DNA of 64,000 nt from Ralstonia sp. UBA689 (GTDB lineage: Bacteria; Pseudomonadota; Gammaproteobacteria; Burkholderiales; Burkholderiaceae). Shown piece by piece: positions 52,366-59,827 of this stretch. Under the pieces are notes generated by a model, which had not been told where the DNA came from, did not search any database, and saw only the letters and a program-made list of their open reading frames with translations. A program made the position numbers and the translations under genes. Positions within the stretch are counted from its first letter, which is position 1. Each line of letters begins with the position of its first letter. The stretch is from positions 62,001-126,000 of the forward strand of contig NZ_DBMV01000024.1 of the NCBI RefSeq assembly GCF_002298975.1, read 5' to 3'.

Positions 52366-54114
52366 ATGCACGCCACGCCTGCACCTTCTCCTTCCGCCGC
52401 CGACAAGATCGATATCCCGCTGCACGCCGCAATGGCGAGGGCTTCCATGTCGCTTTCGCATGTTTCGATGCTGCTGGCCTGGCTGGATTGGGCGCTGCAC
52501 CTCGGGATCTCGCCGGGCAAGCAGTTTGAGTTGCTCCGGCTTGCCATGACGCAGGCCGAGCAGTTGGCCCGCTACGCGCAAAACTGCGCAATCAGCGGGT
52601 CGCCTGCCGTCGAATGCTGCGTGCTCCCGCCGGCGCATGACCGCCGCTTCAGCGATGACGCATGGCGGCGATGGCCGTTCAACGTGCTTCATCAGTCGTT
52701 CCTACTGGCGGAACGGTGGTGGGATGCAGCAACGCACGGCGTGTGGGGCGTCTCCGCTCACCACCAGGACGTTGTGGCGTTTGCTGCGCGGCAATGGCTC
52801 GACATGGCGTCGCCGGGCAATCAGCTTGCGACCAACCCGGTGGTGTTGCAGGAGACCTTCGAGCAGCGTGGCGCCAATCTGCTGCGCGGCGCCCTGAATG
52901 CCGTGGATGATGTTGAGCGGACCTTGAGCAACACGCCGCCCGCCGGCACAGAGCGCTTCCTGCCTGGTCGCGATGTTGCCGTTACACCCGGCAAGGTGGT
53001 CCTGCGCAACCAGTTGATCGAGCTGATCCAGTACGCGCCCACGACGCCCAAGGTGCACGCCGAGCCCATCCTGATCGTGCCGGCGTGGATCATGAAGTAC
53101 TACATCCTCGATCTCTCCGCGAACGACTCCTTGATCCGCTACCTGATCGAGCAGGGGCATACCGTGTTCTGCATCTCGTGGAAGAACCCCGGCGAGGCTG
53201 AACGCAATCTGGGGATGGACGATTACGTGGGCCTGGGTGTGCGGGCAGCGCTGGATGCCGTCTGCGCCATCGTTCCCGACCAGCGCGTGCATGCGGTCGG
53301 ATACTGTCTGGGCGGAACGCTGCTGTCCATTGTGGCGGCGGCCATGGCGCGCGATGGCGACAGGCGTCTGGCATCGATGACGCTGTTTGCCGCCCAGACG
53401 GATTTTTCGGACCCCGGCGAACTGGGGCTGTTCATCGACGACGCGCAAATCAGCCTGCTTGACGCGCAGATGGCCCAGACCGGCTACCTGACGGCGCAGC
53501 AGATGGCGGGCGCCTTCCAGATGCTGCGCTCGTACGACCTTCTGTGGTCGCGCGTGGTTGGGGAATACCTGATGGGCGAACGCCCCCCCTTGAACGACCT
53601 GATGGCATGGAATGCCGATGCCACACGTATGCCCGCGCGCATGCATGGCGAGTACCTGCGCCGCCTGTTCCTGAACGATGACCTGAGCGAAGGACGGTAT
53701 CCGGTGGACGGCAAACCCGTCAGGCTTTCCGATATCGCGCTGCCGATGTTCGTGGTGGGCACCGAGACAGACCACGTGGCGCCATGGCGTTCGGTCTACA
53801 AGCTGCACCATCTGTGCCCTGCGGAGCTGACCTTTGTACTGACCAGCGGCGGTCATAACGCGGGCATCGTGAGCCCGCCCGGACACCCTCATCGGCATTT
53901 CCACATGCTGACGCGGGAGTCGGGTGGCACCAGCCTCTCGCCGGACGACTGGCTGGCTGGGGCCCCAGACCACGACGGTTCGTGGTGGCCGGCATGGCAT
54001 GCCTGGCTGGTCGGGCATGGCACCTCGGCAACGCTCGTGCAACCACCGAAACTGGGCACGCAGGCCTATCCGGCGCAGGCTGAAGCGCCGGGGGCTTATG
54101 TGCTGGAAGCGTGA
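52366..54114 (+). CDS. phaC: Poly(3-hydroxyalkanoate) synthase, class I
   Basis: 582 residues. PhaC N-domain (about 60-230) and alpha/beta-hydrolase core with 'GYCLGG', the Cys-containing lipase box (Cys314), Asp469 in 'GTETDHVAPW' and His497 in 'SGGHNAGIV', the catalytic triad of PHA polymerases. It joins 3-hydroxyacyl-CoA into polyester granules. It differs from the usual phaCAB operon: the companions here are a phasin-like gene downstream and a reductase 9 kb away, and an FNR box lies upstream. It is therefore probably a second, oxygen-regulated copy. The start has no clear Shine-Dalgarno; an ATG at 52432 is an alternative. Confidence 0.94.
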   Translation: MHATPAPSPSAADKIDIPLHAAMARASMSLSHVSMLLAWLDWALHLGISPGKQFELLRLAMTQAEQLARYAQNCAISGSPAVECCVLPPAHDRRFSDDAWRRWPFNVLHQSFLLAERWWDAATHGVWGVSAHHQDVVAFAARQWLDMASPGNQLATNPVVLQETFEQRGANLLRGALNAVDDVERTLSNTPPAGTERFLPGRDVAVTPGKVVLRNQLIELIQYAPTTPKVHAEPILIVPAWIMKYYILDLSANDSLIRYLIEQGHTVFCISWKNPGEAERNLGMDDYVGLGVRAALDAVCAIVPDQRVHAVGYCLGGTLLSIVAAAMARDGDRRLASMTLFAAQTDFSDPGELGLFIDDAQISLLDAQMAQTGYLTAQQMAGAFQMLRSYDLLWSRVVGEYLMGERPPLNDLMAWNADATRMPARMHGEYLRRLFLNDDLSEGRYPVDGKPVRLSDIALPMFVVGTETDHVAPWRSVYKLHHLCPAELTFVLTSGGHNAGIVSPPGHPHRHFHMLTRESGGTSLSPDDWLAGAPDHDGSWWPAWHAWLVGHGTSATLVQPPKLGTQAYPAQAEAPGAYVLEA

Positions 54115-54150
54115 CCCGGATGACGGCGTCAACCCGTGAAAGGAGCGGAT

Positions 54151-54633
54151 ATGAATGAAGAAACCAATCTGCCATTGGCCGTCTTCAAGGCGCGGCTGGC
54201 GTTGACGCTGCAACTGGTCGAACTGCTGCTCGTCGCCCGGCAGCGCTGGCTGGCCCAGGGGGTCGATCACCTGGCAGACGATATCGACGAAATACAGGCC
54301 ATGTACACCGAACTCATGGGCGTCTCGGATTGGGCCACCCTGGGAGCACTGTGGCCCGATGCCTGGTGGCGCGCGAGCCGGCACGGCGTCAGCGTGCTGG
54401 AGGGCCTCACCCGCACCGCTCTGGACAATCACACGGCGGCCGTGGGTCAGGCGCAGCAGGCTCTGAAGCAATGGCAGCAATCCGTGGTGCAGATACTGCA
54501 TGCGGCCGGCAATACCATGCCGTTCCATGGGCTATTGGAGAACACGCTGCTGGCAATCACCCCTGCGCAAGTCCTGTGGCCAACGCTGCAAGCACCGAGC
54601 GACGGCGCCGGCAAGCGCGCAGCGGCCCAATAA
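54151..54633 (+). CDS. Phasin-like small helical protein
   Basis: 160 residues, mostly amphipathic helix ('FKARLALTLQLVELLLVARQRWLAQGV', 'TALDNHTAAVGQAQQALKQWQQSVVQIL'). It lies 36 bp after phaC with a strong AAAGGAG. It is not a standard phasin by motif, but size, composition and position suggest a granule-associated or PHA-synthase-helper protein. Confidence 0.75.
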   Translation: MNEETNLPLAVFKARLALTLQLVELLLVARQRWLAQGVDHLADDIDEIQAMYTELMGVSDWATLGALWPDAWWRASRHGVSVLEGLTRTALDNHTAAVGQAQQALKQWQQSVVQILHAAGNTMPFHGLLENTLLAITPAQVLWPTLQAPSDGAGKRAAAQ

Positions 54634-54679
54634 CCCGAACCACGCCCCGATCACCGGGCTGGGGCCTCAAGGTCATTCG

Positions 54680-55306
54680 TCATTCGGCATTCAGGGCGGC
54701 ACACACCTGCGCATCTTCGACCTGCGGAAAGTCGTCGTAGTACCCCCCAACGGCGCGGAAGCCGGGCGGCGCATAAAGGCAGACGACCTCATCGGCCAGC
54801 GGGCGAATGTTCTCAAGGCTGTCCGGGGCAGCCACCGGGACGGCGCAGATCAGCCGTTTCGGTTGGCGCTGGCGCACGGCATGCAATGCCGCCCTCATCG
54901 AAGCGCCTGTTGCCAGGCCATCATCGACCACGATCACGACGCGGTCATGTACGTCGTACGGGCCTCGCCGCGGCGTATAGAGCGCGCGCCGCCGCCGGAT
55001 GACATCCATCTGCTCGGCCTGCTCTTGCTCGAGATAGGTGGTGTCGGCGCCCACGCGCTCGGCATACGGTGCAACATAGGTCCAGCCGCTTTCGTCAACC
55101 GCGCCGACGGCCAATTCAGGATTGAAAGGCGCGCCCAGCTTGCGAACGAGAACGACATCAAGCTCTCCACCCAGCGCCGTGGCGATGAGCTGGCCCATGG
55201 GAACGGCACCCCGCGGAATGGCGAGCACCAGGGGATTGCCGCCCCGGTATTTGTCCAGCGCGAGCGCGAGCAACCGCGCCGCGTCCAATCGGTCTTTGAA
55301 TCGCAC
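54680..55306 (-). CDS. Phosphoribosyltransferase-family protein
   Basis: 208 residues. 'RVVIVVDDGLATGASMRAAL' is the PRPP-binding loop of type I phosphoribosyltransferases; 'LAIPRGAVPMGQLIATALGGELDVVLVRKLGAP' is the usual start of the stand-alone group often found beside a dienelactone-hydrolase-like gene. The substrate is unknown. It is last gene of a four-gene leftward operon, 3 bp after the hydrolase. Confidence 0.9.
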   Translation of the reverse strand: MRFKDRLDAARLLALALDKYRGGNPLVLAIPRGAVPMGQLIATALGGELDVVLVRKLGAPFNPELAVGAVDESGWTYVAPYAERVGADTTYLEQEQAEQMDVIRRRRALYTPRRGPYDVHDRVVIVVDDGLATGASMRAALHAVRQRQPKRLICAVPVAAPDSLENIRPLADEVVCLYAPPGFRAVGGYYDDFPQVEDAQVCAALNAE

Positions 55307-55309
55307 GGT

Positions 55310-55993
55310 TCACCTCACTGACTGGCGGGGCTGTTCCTTCGCGCTGAGATGCTGCAAGAACCAGGCTCGCGCCAGTTCAGCCACGTGCTCGAGCGCGCCA
55401 GGCTCTTCAAACAGGTGCGTGGCGTGGGGCACCGTCTCCAGGGCCTTTTCGCATCGCATCTCGCTCAACGCTTGCCTGTTGAGATCGAGGACGTCCAGAT
55501 CAGCGCCGCCTACGATCAGCAGGGTGGGTGACGCGAGCTGCGACAGCGCAAGCGGGCCAGCCAGATCCGGGCGCCCGCCGCGGCTGACCACCGCGTCGAT
55601 CCGGTACAGATCGCCCGGCGTTGCGGCAGCTTGAATTGCAGCGGCGGCGCCTGTACTGGCCCCAAAATACCCGAGGCGCAGTTTGCGCTCTCGGACGATG
55701 TCGCCCACAGCGTGCGTGGCTGTGCGCAGGCGTTGCGCAAGCAGGCCGATATCGAAACGGCATGAGGCGTGCGCAGCCTCATCCTCGGTCAGCAAGTCAA
55801 ACAGCAGCGTGCCCAACCCTGCTGCGTTGAGCTGATCGGCGACGTACCGGTTGCGCGGACTCCACTGCGAGCTGCCGCTGCCATGCGCGAAGATCACCAG
55901 ACCGATTGCATTGCTGGGGCAAGTCAGGCTCCCTTCCAGCAGTTCGCCGTCGGCAACGATGGCCATGCTCCGGGAGAGGATTTCGGTGTTCAT
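55310..55993 (-). CDS. Alpha/beta hydrolase (dienelactone-hydrolase-like)
   Basis: 227 residues. 'LVIFAHGSGSSQWSPRNRYVADQL' is the oxyanion-hole region, 'GYFGASTGAAAAIQAA' the nucleophile elbow with Ser in G-A-S-T-G, 'LLIVGGADLDVLDLN' the acid and 'PHATHLFEEPG' the histidine. It is paired with the phosphoribosyltransferase, a frequent combination of unknown purpose. The ATG at 55993 follows the CBS gene by 34 bp. Confidence 0.9.
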   Translation of the reverse strand: MNTEILSRSMAIVADGELLEGSLTCPSNAIGLVIFAHGSGSSQWSPRNRYVADQLNAAGLGTLLFDLLTEDEAAHASCRFDIGLLAQRLRTATHAVGDIVRERKLRLGYFGASTGAAAAIQAAATPGDLYRIDAVVSRGGRPDLAGPLALSQLASPTLLIVGGADLDVLDLNRQALSEMRCEKALETVPHATHLFEEPGALEHVAELARAWFLQHLSAKEQPRQSVR

Positions 55994-56027
55994 GCGATGA
56001 GGTCCTCGATGTTGGTCAGTTGTGGCC

Positions 56028-56492
56028 TCAGACGTTGAGCGGAGGCTCGACACTGCCGGTCGTTTCGCGCTCGCGCTCGTTGCGCACCAGACGTGCAATC
56101 AAGCTCCACTCGGCGGCCATCGCCTCCAGAATGTCGTCCAGGGACAGCACGCCGACGATTGCCTCGTCGGATGTCACCCCTACGCGCCTGACCCCTGCTG
56201 AGAGCATCTCCTGCAGGGCATCGCTCAGGCTGGCCTCAGGCGTGACATTGCGTACCCCTCGGCTCATCACGTCAGCCACACAGGTTTGGGTGGGGTCTAC
56301 GCCCACGGCAACCGCGTCGAGCACGATGTCGCGGTCGGTGACAACGCCGATCGCGCGCGGGCCGGTGGGGCTGTTTTCCGTCACGACCAACGCCCCGACA
56401 TGCTTCTGCCGCATCTGTTGAGCGGCTTCCTGAAGCGTGCAAGACAGTGGGATATGGACCGCGTTACGTGAATAAACATCTTGAACTCGCAT
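56028..56492 (-). CDS. CBS-domain-pair protein
   Basis: 154 residues, two CBS domains ('CTLQEAAQQMRQKHVGALVVTE' with 'AIGVVTDRDIVL', and 'SDALQEMLSAGVRRVGVTSDEAIVGVLSLDDI'). It is the same length as, and similar throughout to, the CBS protein at 39933, so they are likely paralogues. The ATG at 56492 has AGGAG upstream. It is second gene of the phasin operon. Confidence 0.93.
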   Translation of the reverse strand: MRVQDVYSRNAVHIPLSCTLQEAAQQMRQKHVGALVVTENSPTGPRAIGVVTDRDIVLDAVAVGVDPTQTCVADVMSRGVRNVTPEASLSDALQEMLSAGVRRVGVTSDEAIVGVLSLDDILEAMAAEWSLIARLVRNERERETTGSVEPPLNV

Positions 56493-56514
56493 GATCGGCT
56501 CCTGTGTGTGGTGG

Positions 56515-57006
56515 TCAGGCGGCATGTGCGCCTTGCGCTTGCACCGCTGGGCGCGGCACGGCCTTCTTCTTGGCCTCGGAATCGGGGAGTGCCGCGACAT
56601 TGAAGCTATCGAAAAAGGCCCGCAACGAATCGGCGGACGCGGCAAACAACTGCGCGGAAGAGGTCTGGCCCGATGAGTGCTTCATCTGGTCGTTCCACTC
56701 CGTCACCTGGCGCAGATAGGCTGCCTGCAGGTTGTTCATAAAGTCGACCCACGTCTTCATGGCCGTTGGGCCATGACTGGATTGCATTTTCGTGAACAGG
56801 CTTTGCACGGCCGCCAAGGATGTCCAGTCGCGGGCTTTGGCCAGTTCATGCTGCATTTCGTGCACGTCTTCCAGCGCGGCTTCCGCCATCTTGAGACGAA
56901 GACGTGCGAACTCGATCTGCGCTTCGATGAAGAATTCAGCGGCGCGGCTGGCGTCGCGCATTGCCGCGCAAGCCAGGTTGCACGCCACATCTGCAGGTTG
57001 TTGCAT
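56515..57006 (-). CDS. Phasin-family protein
   Basis: 163 residues, almost all helical, with a phasin-like core ('EFFIEAQIEFARLRLKMAEAALEDVHEMQHELAKARDWTSLAAVQSLFTKM', then 'YLRQVTEWNDQMKHSSGQTSS') and a Pro/Ala-rich tail. Phasins coat PHA granules. The ATG at 57006 has GGAG upstream; the FNR-like box at 57095 would control it and the three genes after it. Confidence 0.88.
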   Translation of the reverse strand: MQQPADVACNLACAAMRDASRAAEFFIEAQIEFARLRLKMAEAALEDVHEMQHELAKARDWTSLAAVQSLFTKMQSSHGPTAMKTWVDFMNNLQAAYLRQVTEWNDQMKHSSGQTSSAQLFAASADSLRAFFDSFNVAALPDSEAKKKAVPRPAVQAQGAHAA

Positions 57007-57094
57007 TGCGATCTCCGTTCGGGCTTGCCGGCAGATGGAACGTGCGCCGGACGATTGGTCTGTATGCAGCGTAGGCACTCCACTATTGCCTGGC

Positions 57095-57108
57095 TTGATA
57101 TGGCGCAA
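57095..57108 (-). promoter_or_regulatory. Imperfect FNR-like box upstream of the phasin operon
   Basis: TTGATATGGCGCAA has a perfect left half-site and three of five matches on the right. It is about 90-100 bases upstream of the phasin ATG. The -10 is not clear. Confidence 0.45.
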
Positions 57109-57262
57109 ATTGGACGATGGGCACATGTGGCCCCGGCGGCGGCGCAGCGTTTCCGGGTGCTTGATTGCCTATGCCTGGAAGTGTTGATGCGGGTACGGAT
57201 GCGAGTTGCCGGCAGTCATGCGGACGACAACCGAAGGCGTCTGCGTCGATGGCCGCCAGGCC

Positions 57263-57303
57263 TTGACTCCAGTCAACGAGAAGTTCCGACAGTTCACTAT
57301 GCT
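57263..57303 (+). promoter_or_regulatory. FNR-like box (TTGAC variant) and -10 of the repeat-protein gene
   Basis: TTGACTCCAGTCAA (57263-57276) is a perfect palindrome with TTGAC/GTCAA half-sites. TATGCT (57298-57303) falls within one base of the class II -10 position. The remaining DNA between 57007 and 57391 shows no gene. Confidence 0.6.
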
Positions 57304-57391
57304 TGAGAACGCCTCCAGCCCTCAACGAAAGCAGTGGTCTCGGGGGACGTTGATCCAACGATTCGTCGTGGATTCTCTATGGGAGCAAGAG

Positions 57392-57703
57392 ATGAACAGG
57401 AAACTCATGATGACGCTGCTCGTTGCCGCAGCAGCGGCCACCGCTTCAGCCTATGCGCAGCAAAAGCAGGAATCGCCATACAGCGATGGAGCAAAGGCCG
57501 GCAAGACCGATCCCTACACGGAAGGTGCCAAGCAAGCCAAACGCGATCCCTACACGGAAGGCGCCCGGAGCGGCAAGTTTGACCCGTACACAGAAGGCGC
57601 CCGGAGCGGGAAATTCGACCCGTACACGGAAGGGGCCAAGCAGGGCAAGCGCGCGCATACGGAAACGCGAGACCCCAATACCGACGGAGCACATTCGAAG
57701 TAA
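57392..57703 (+). CDS. Small exported protein with five 12-residue repeats
   Basis: 103 residues: signal peptide 'MNRKLMMTLLVAAAAATASAYA', then tandem units on the pattern PYTEGAKxGKxD, and a short tail. The mature protein is hydrophilic and basic/acidic alternating, probably disordered, in the periplasm or outside. The ATG has GGGAG upstream and an FNR-like promoter. I recognise no studied family; similar repeat proteins of unknown role occur in Ralstonia/Burkholderia relatives, from memory. Confidence 0.82.
   Translation: MNRKLMMTLLVAAAAATASAYAQQKQESPYSDGAKAGKTDPYTEGAKQAKRDPYTEGARSGKFDPYTEGARSGKFDPYTEGAKQGKRAHTETRDPNTDGAHSK
57476..57655 (+). repeat. Five in-frame 36-bp tandem repeats
   Basis: Units begin at 57476, 57512, 57548, 57584 and 57620. 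Units 3 and 4 encode the same 12 residues with a few synonymous differences; units 1, 2 and 5 are more diverged. They give the P-Y-T-E-G-A repeats of the exported protein. Confidence 0.9.
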
Positions 57704-57766
57704 GACGCCATTTCAGAATGGTCCTGGTGCCGTGATGTGGCCAAGCGATATCCGAGTCGATTCGCG

Positions 57767-59347
57767 TTACGTACGAGTCGACGCAGACTGCTTGGCCAGC
57801 ATCCGTTTGAGGTAGGGAAGCACCAGGCGAATGCCACCTGGGACAACATGCGCGCGCTCTTCTGCGGTCAGTGGCTGTTGTGAGGCCATTTGGGCGCTCA
57901 ACACCGAGAGGTCCGCTTCGGAGGGGTCGCGACCATCGCGCATTCTCGACCGGATGCGCATGCGCAGGACGCTAGGGTCCGCAGCACAATCGGCAATCAA
58001 GATGGGCACGCCCAGACGCCGTGCCAGCGCGAAAAATCGCTTGCGCTGGCGCTCGGCCAGGAACGTGGCATCGGCAATCACCGGAAAGCCGGCACTGACA
58101 CCAATCTTGCAGATGGCTGCGAGGCGGCGGTACGTCTGATCGATCGCACGCGGCGTGTAGCGATCGGCCGGGTTAGTGCAGCCGCCATGCCTGCGCTCAG
58201 TGTCGGAGCGGGCGCGGATCATGCCTTCGGACTCGGCAAGCTCGGCAGCGCGGGTTGATTTTCCGCTGCCCGATAGGCCATGCATGAGGAGAATGCAGCC
58301 ATCGCGTCGGCTGATCAGGCTTTGCGACAAATCGAGCAGCCTGTGCGCCTCGTCACGCTGCGCGGCCGCCAGCTCAGGCGTGTGCTTCTCCTCCAGTTGA
58401 TGGGCTCGCTCCAGCAGGACGCGGGCACGTACCAGCGCGCGCATGGACGCATAGAAGGGCAGCAGCGGCAGCCCTCCATAGTCTCCACAACGTTCGAGAT
58501 AGCGGTTGATCAGACGGTATGCGAGTTGAGGGTGGTTCGATGCAAGAAGGTCCATGAACAGGAAGGCGACGTCGTACATGGTGTCGATCCAGCGCAGCGG
58601 TGCGGAGAACTCCAGGCAGTCGAACGGTGTCGGTTTGCCATCGAGCAGGACGATGTTGCCCAGGTGGAGATCACCGTGGCATTCACGGATGTGTCCGGTG
58701 CGCCGGCGTGACGCGAAAGCCTTTTCGAGCAGGGCGGCTTGCCGGGACAGCAGGGCTATGCTGTCCGATGCTTGCCGCAGGTCGGTGCTGCGTGCCACAG
58801 CCCCTGCTGCGCAGTCTTCTAGCGTGCGTTGGATGCGTGCCGGCGTTCCGTAATCAGTGTCCAGGTCTGCGAGCGGCGCAGCCCTGTGAAAGTCTGCAAT
58901 CAGGTCGGCCAGCGAATCGATCTCCCGAGGCCCCAGCCGCCGGTCGAGCGCCATGGTGCTCAGGAGATCCTGCTGATGAAACCGTCGCATGCAAACCGCG
59001 TACTCGATGGGCTCTCCTCGTCCGCTTACACGGATGGCGCCGGTGGCGGGGTCGCGGGAGATGGGCACCACGCCAAGGTAAAGGTCCGGCGCAAGACGAC
59101 GGTTGAGCCGCCATTCCGTGTCGCAATCGGCCTGCCGCGCAGCGGGAGAAGAGAAATCCACGAAGTCGAGCGTCACCGGCTTGCGAACCTTGTACGCAAA
59201 AGCGCCCGCCAAGAAAACCCAGGAGAGGTGGGTTTCGATCATCCGCAAATCTGCCGCGGGGTGCGGATAGGCCGCCGCATCCAGCATGCCCGCGACGAGC
59301 GCTTCGGCATCCTGGCTGGTTAGGGGGGAGTTCGATAATTCGGGCAT
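57767..59347 (-). CDS. Fused aminoglycoside-phosphotransferase-like kinase and P-loop ATPase
   Basis: 526 residues. The N-terminal ~330 residues are an APH/choline-kinase-like domain ('ETHLSWVFLAGAFAYKVRKPV' for the ATP lobe, 'ECHGDLHLGNIVLL' as catalytic loop with Asp, 'FDCLEFSAPLRWIDTMYDVAFLFMDL'). The C-terminal ~170 residues are a P-loop kinase with Walker A 'GLSGSGKSTRAAEL'. This two-domain protein is widespread; its substrate is not known to me. It starts at ATG 59347 downstream of an FNR-like promoter. Confidence 0.9.
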   Translation of the reverse strand: MPELSNSPLTSQDAEALVAGMLDAAAYPHPAADLRMIETHLSWVFLAGAFAYKVRKPVTLDFVDFSSPAARQADCDTEWRLNRRLAPDLYLGVVPISRDPATGAIRVSGRGEPIEYAVCMRRFHQQDLLSTMALDRRLGPREIDSLADLIADFHRAAPLADLDTDYGTPARIQRTLEDCAAGAVARSTDLRQASDSIALLSRQAALLEKAFASRRRTGHIRECHGDLHLGNIVLLDGKPTPFDCLEFSAPLRWIDTMYDVAFLFMDLLASNHPQLAYRLINRYLERCGDYGGLPLLPFYASMRALVRARVLLERAHQLEEKHTPELAAAQRDEAHRLLDLSQSLISRRDGCILLMHGLSGSGKSTRAAELAESEGMIRARSDTERRHGGCTNPADRYTPRAIDQTYRRLAAICKIGVSAGFPVIADATFLAERQRKRFFALARRLGVPILIADCAADPSVLRMRIRSRMRDGRDPSEADLSVLSAQMASQQPLTAEERAHVVPGGIRLVLPYLKRMLAKQSASTRT

Positions 59348-59372
59348 GCGCGTGTGTCGCCTCCTGATTGTC

Positions 59373-59414
59373 AATATCGCGCTGCCCTGGCAATGCACGC
59401 CTGACGCAGATCAA
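59373..59414 (-). promoter_or_regulatory. FNR-like box and -10 of the fused-kinase gene
   Basis: CTGACGCAGATCAA (59401-59414) matches eight of ten FNR positions. On the minus strand GATATT (59373-59378) lies exactly at the class II -10 position. The predicted leader is about 20 bases. Confidence 0.55.
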
Positions 59415-59469
59415 CCTCAGGGCAGGGCCATTGCCTAGCATGAAATCACCATCCTCCCGGGTGAACTCC

Positions 59470-59568
59470 ATGAAAGCGTTGGCTTTAGAGCGTTCCGGCA
59501 GGATCGAGTTGATACACAAGCCAAAGGCGGGGGAAACGCATGCGCTCAAGGTCATCATCTCCGCCTAG
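59470..59568 (+). pseudogene. N-terminal stub of a zinc alcohol dehydrogenase
   Basis: 'MKALALERSGRIELIHKPKAG' resembles the first beta strands of medium-chain zinc dehydrogenases, but the frame stops after 32 codons, before any zinc ligand. ATG 59440 is an alternative start in the same frame. It is probably a truncated relic. Confidence 0.5.
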
Positions 59569-59827
59569 CCGGGTGCAAGGTGCCGGCCAAAGGCAGCCAG
59601 TCAACTGCGCTGCCTACAGAGCTTGCATGCCGGCCTGTCGGTGTCGGTACGGGGCCGATTCCTGTTTCGGCCACCCGGATCGTCATGGCCGTGTCGTCCG
59701 GCGAGAACGTGACACACATGCCAAGTCCACCACCTGGCGCATGGCATCGCTGGGCTGTGCCAGCAAACGTGCGCTGGCATTCATGAGCGCAGACTGACTT
59801 GCACGCTGCCTAGCCCAGGAGGAGGCC
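59569..59827. other. Non-coding gap before the ribonucleotide reductase gene
   Basis: About 260 bp. One open frame (59580-59786) gives no recognisable protein. No complete FNR box is visible. Probably decayed sequence plus the promoter of the reductase gene. Confidence 0.4.

Noticed and set aside
52702..54528. Minus-strand open frame of 608 codons opposite phaC
   Set aside because: Composition is His/Arg/Gln-rich without any domain, and the opposite strand carries a complete catalytic PHA synthase.
59580..59786. Small protein gene before nrdJ
   Set aside because: No ribosome site, no signal peptide, no recognisable motif; adjacent to a truncated dehydrogenase stub, so more likely decayed DNA.
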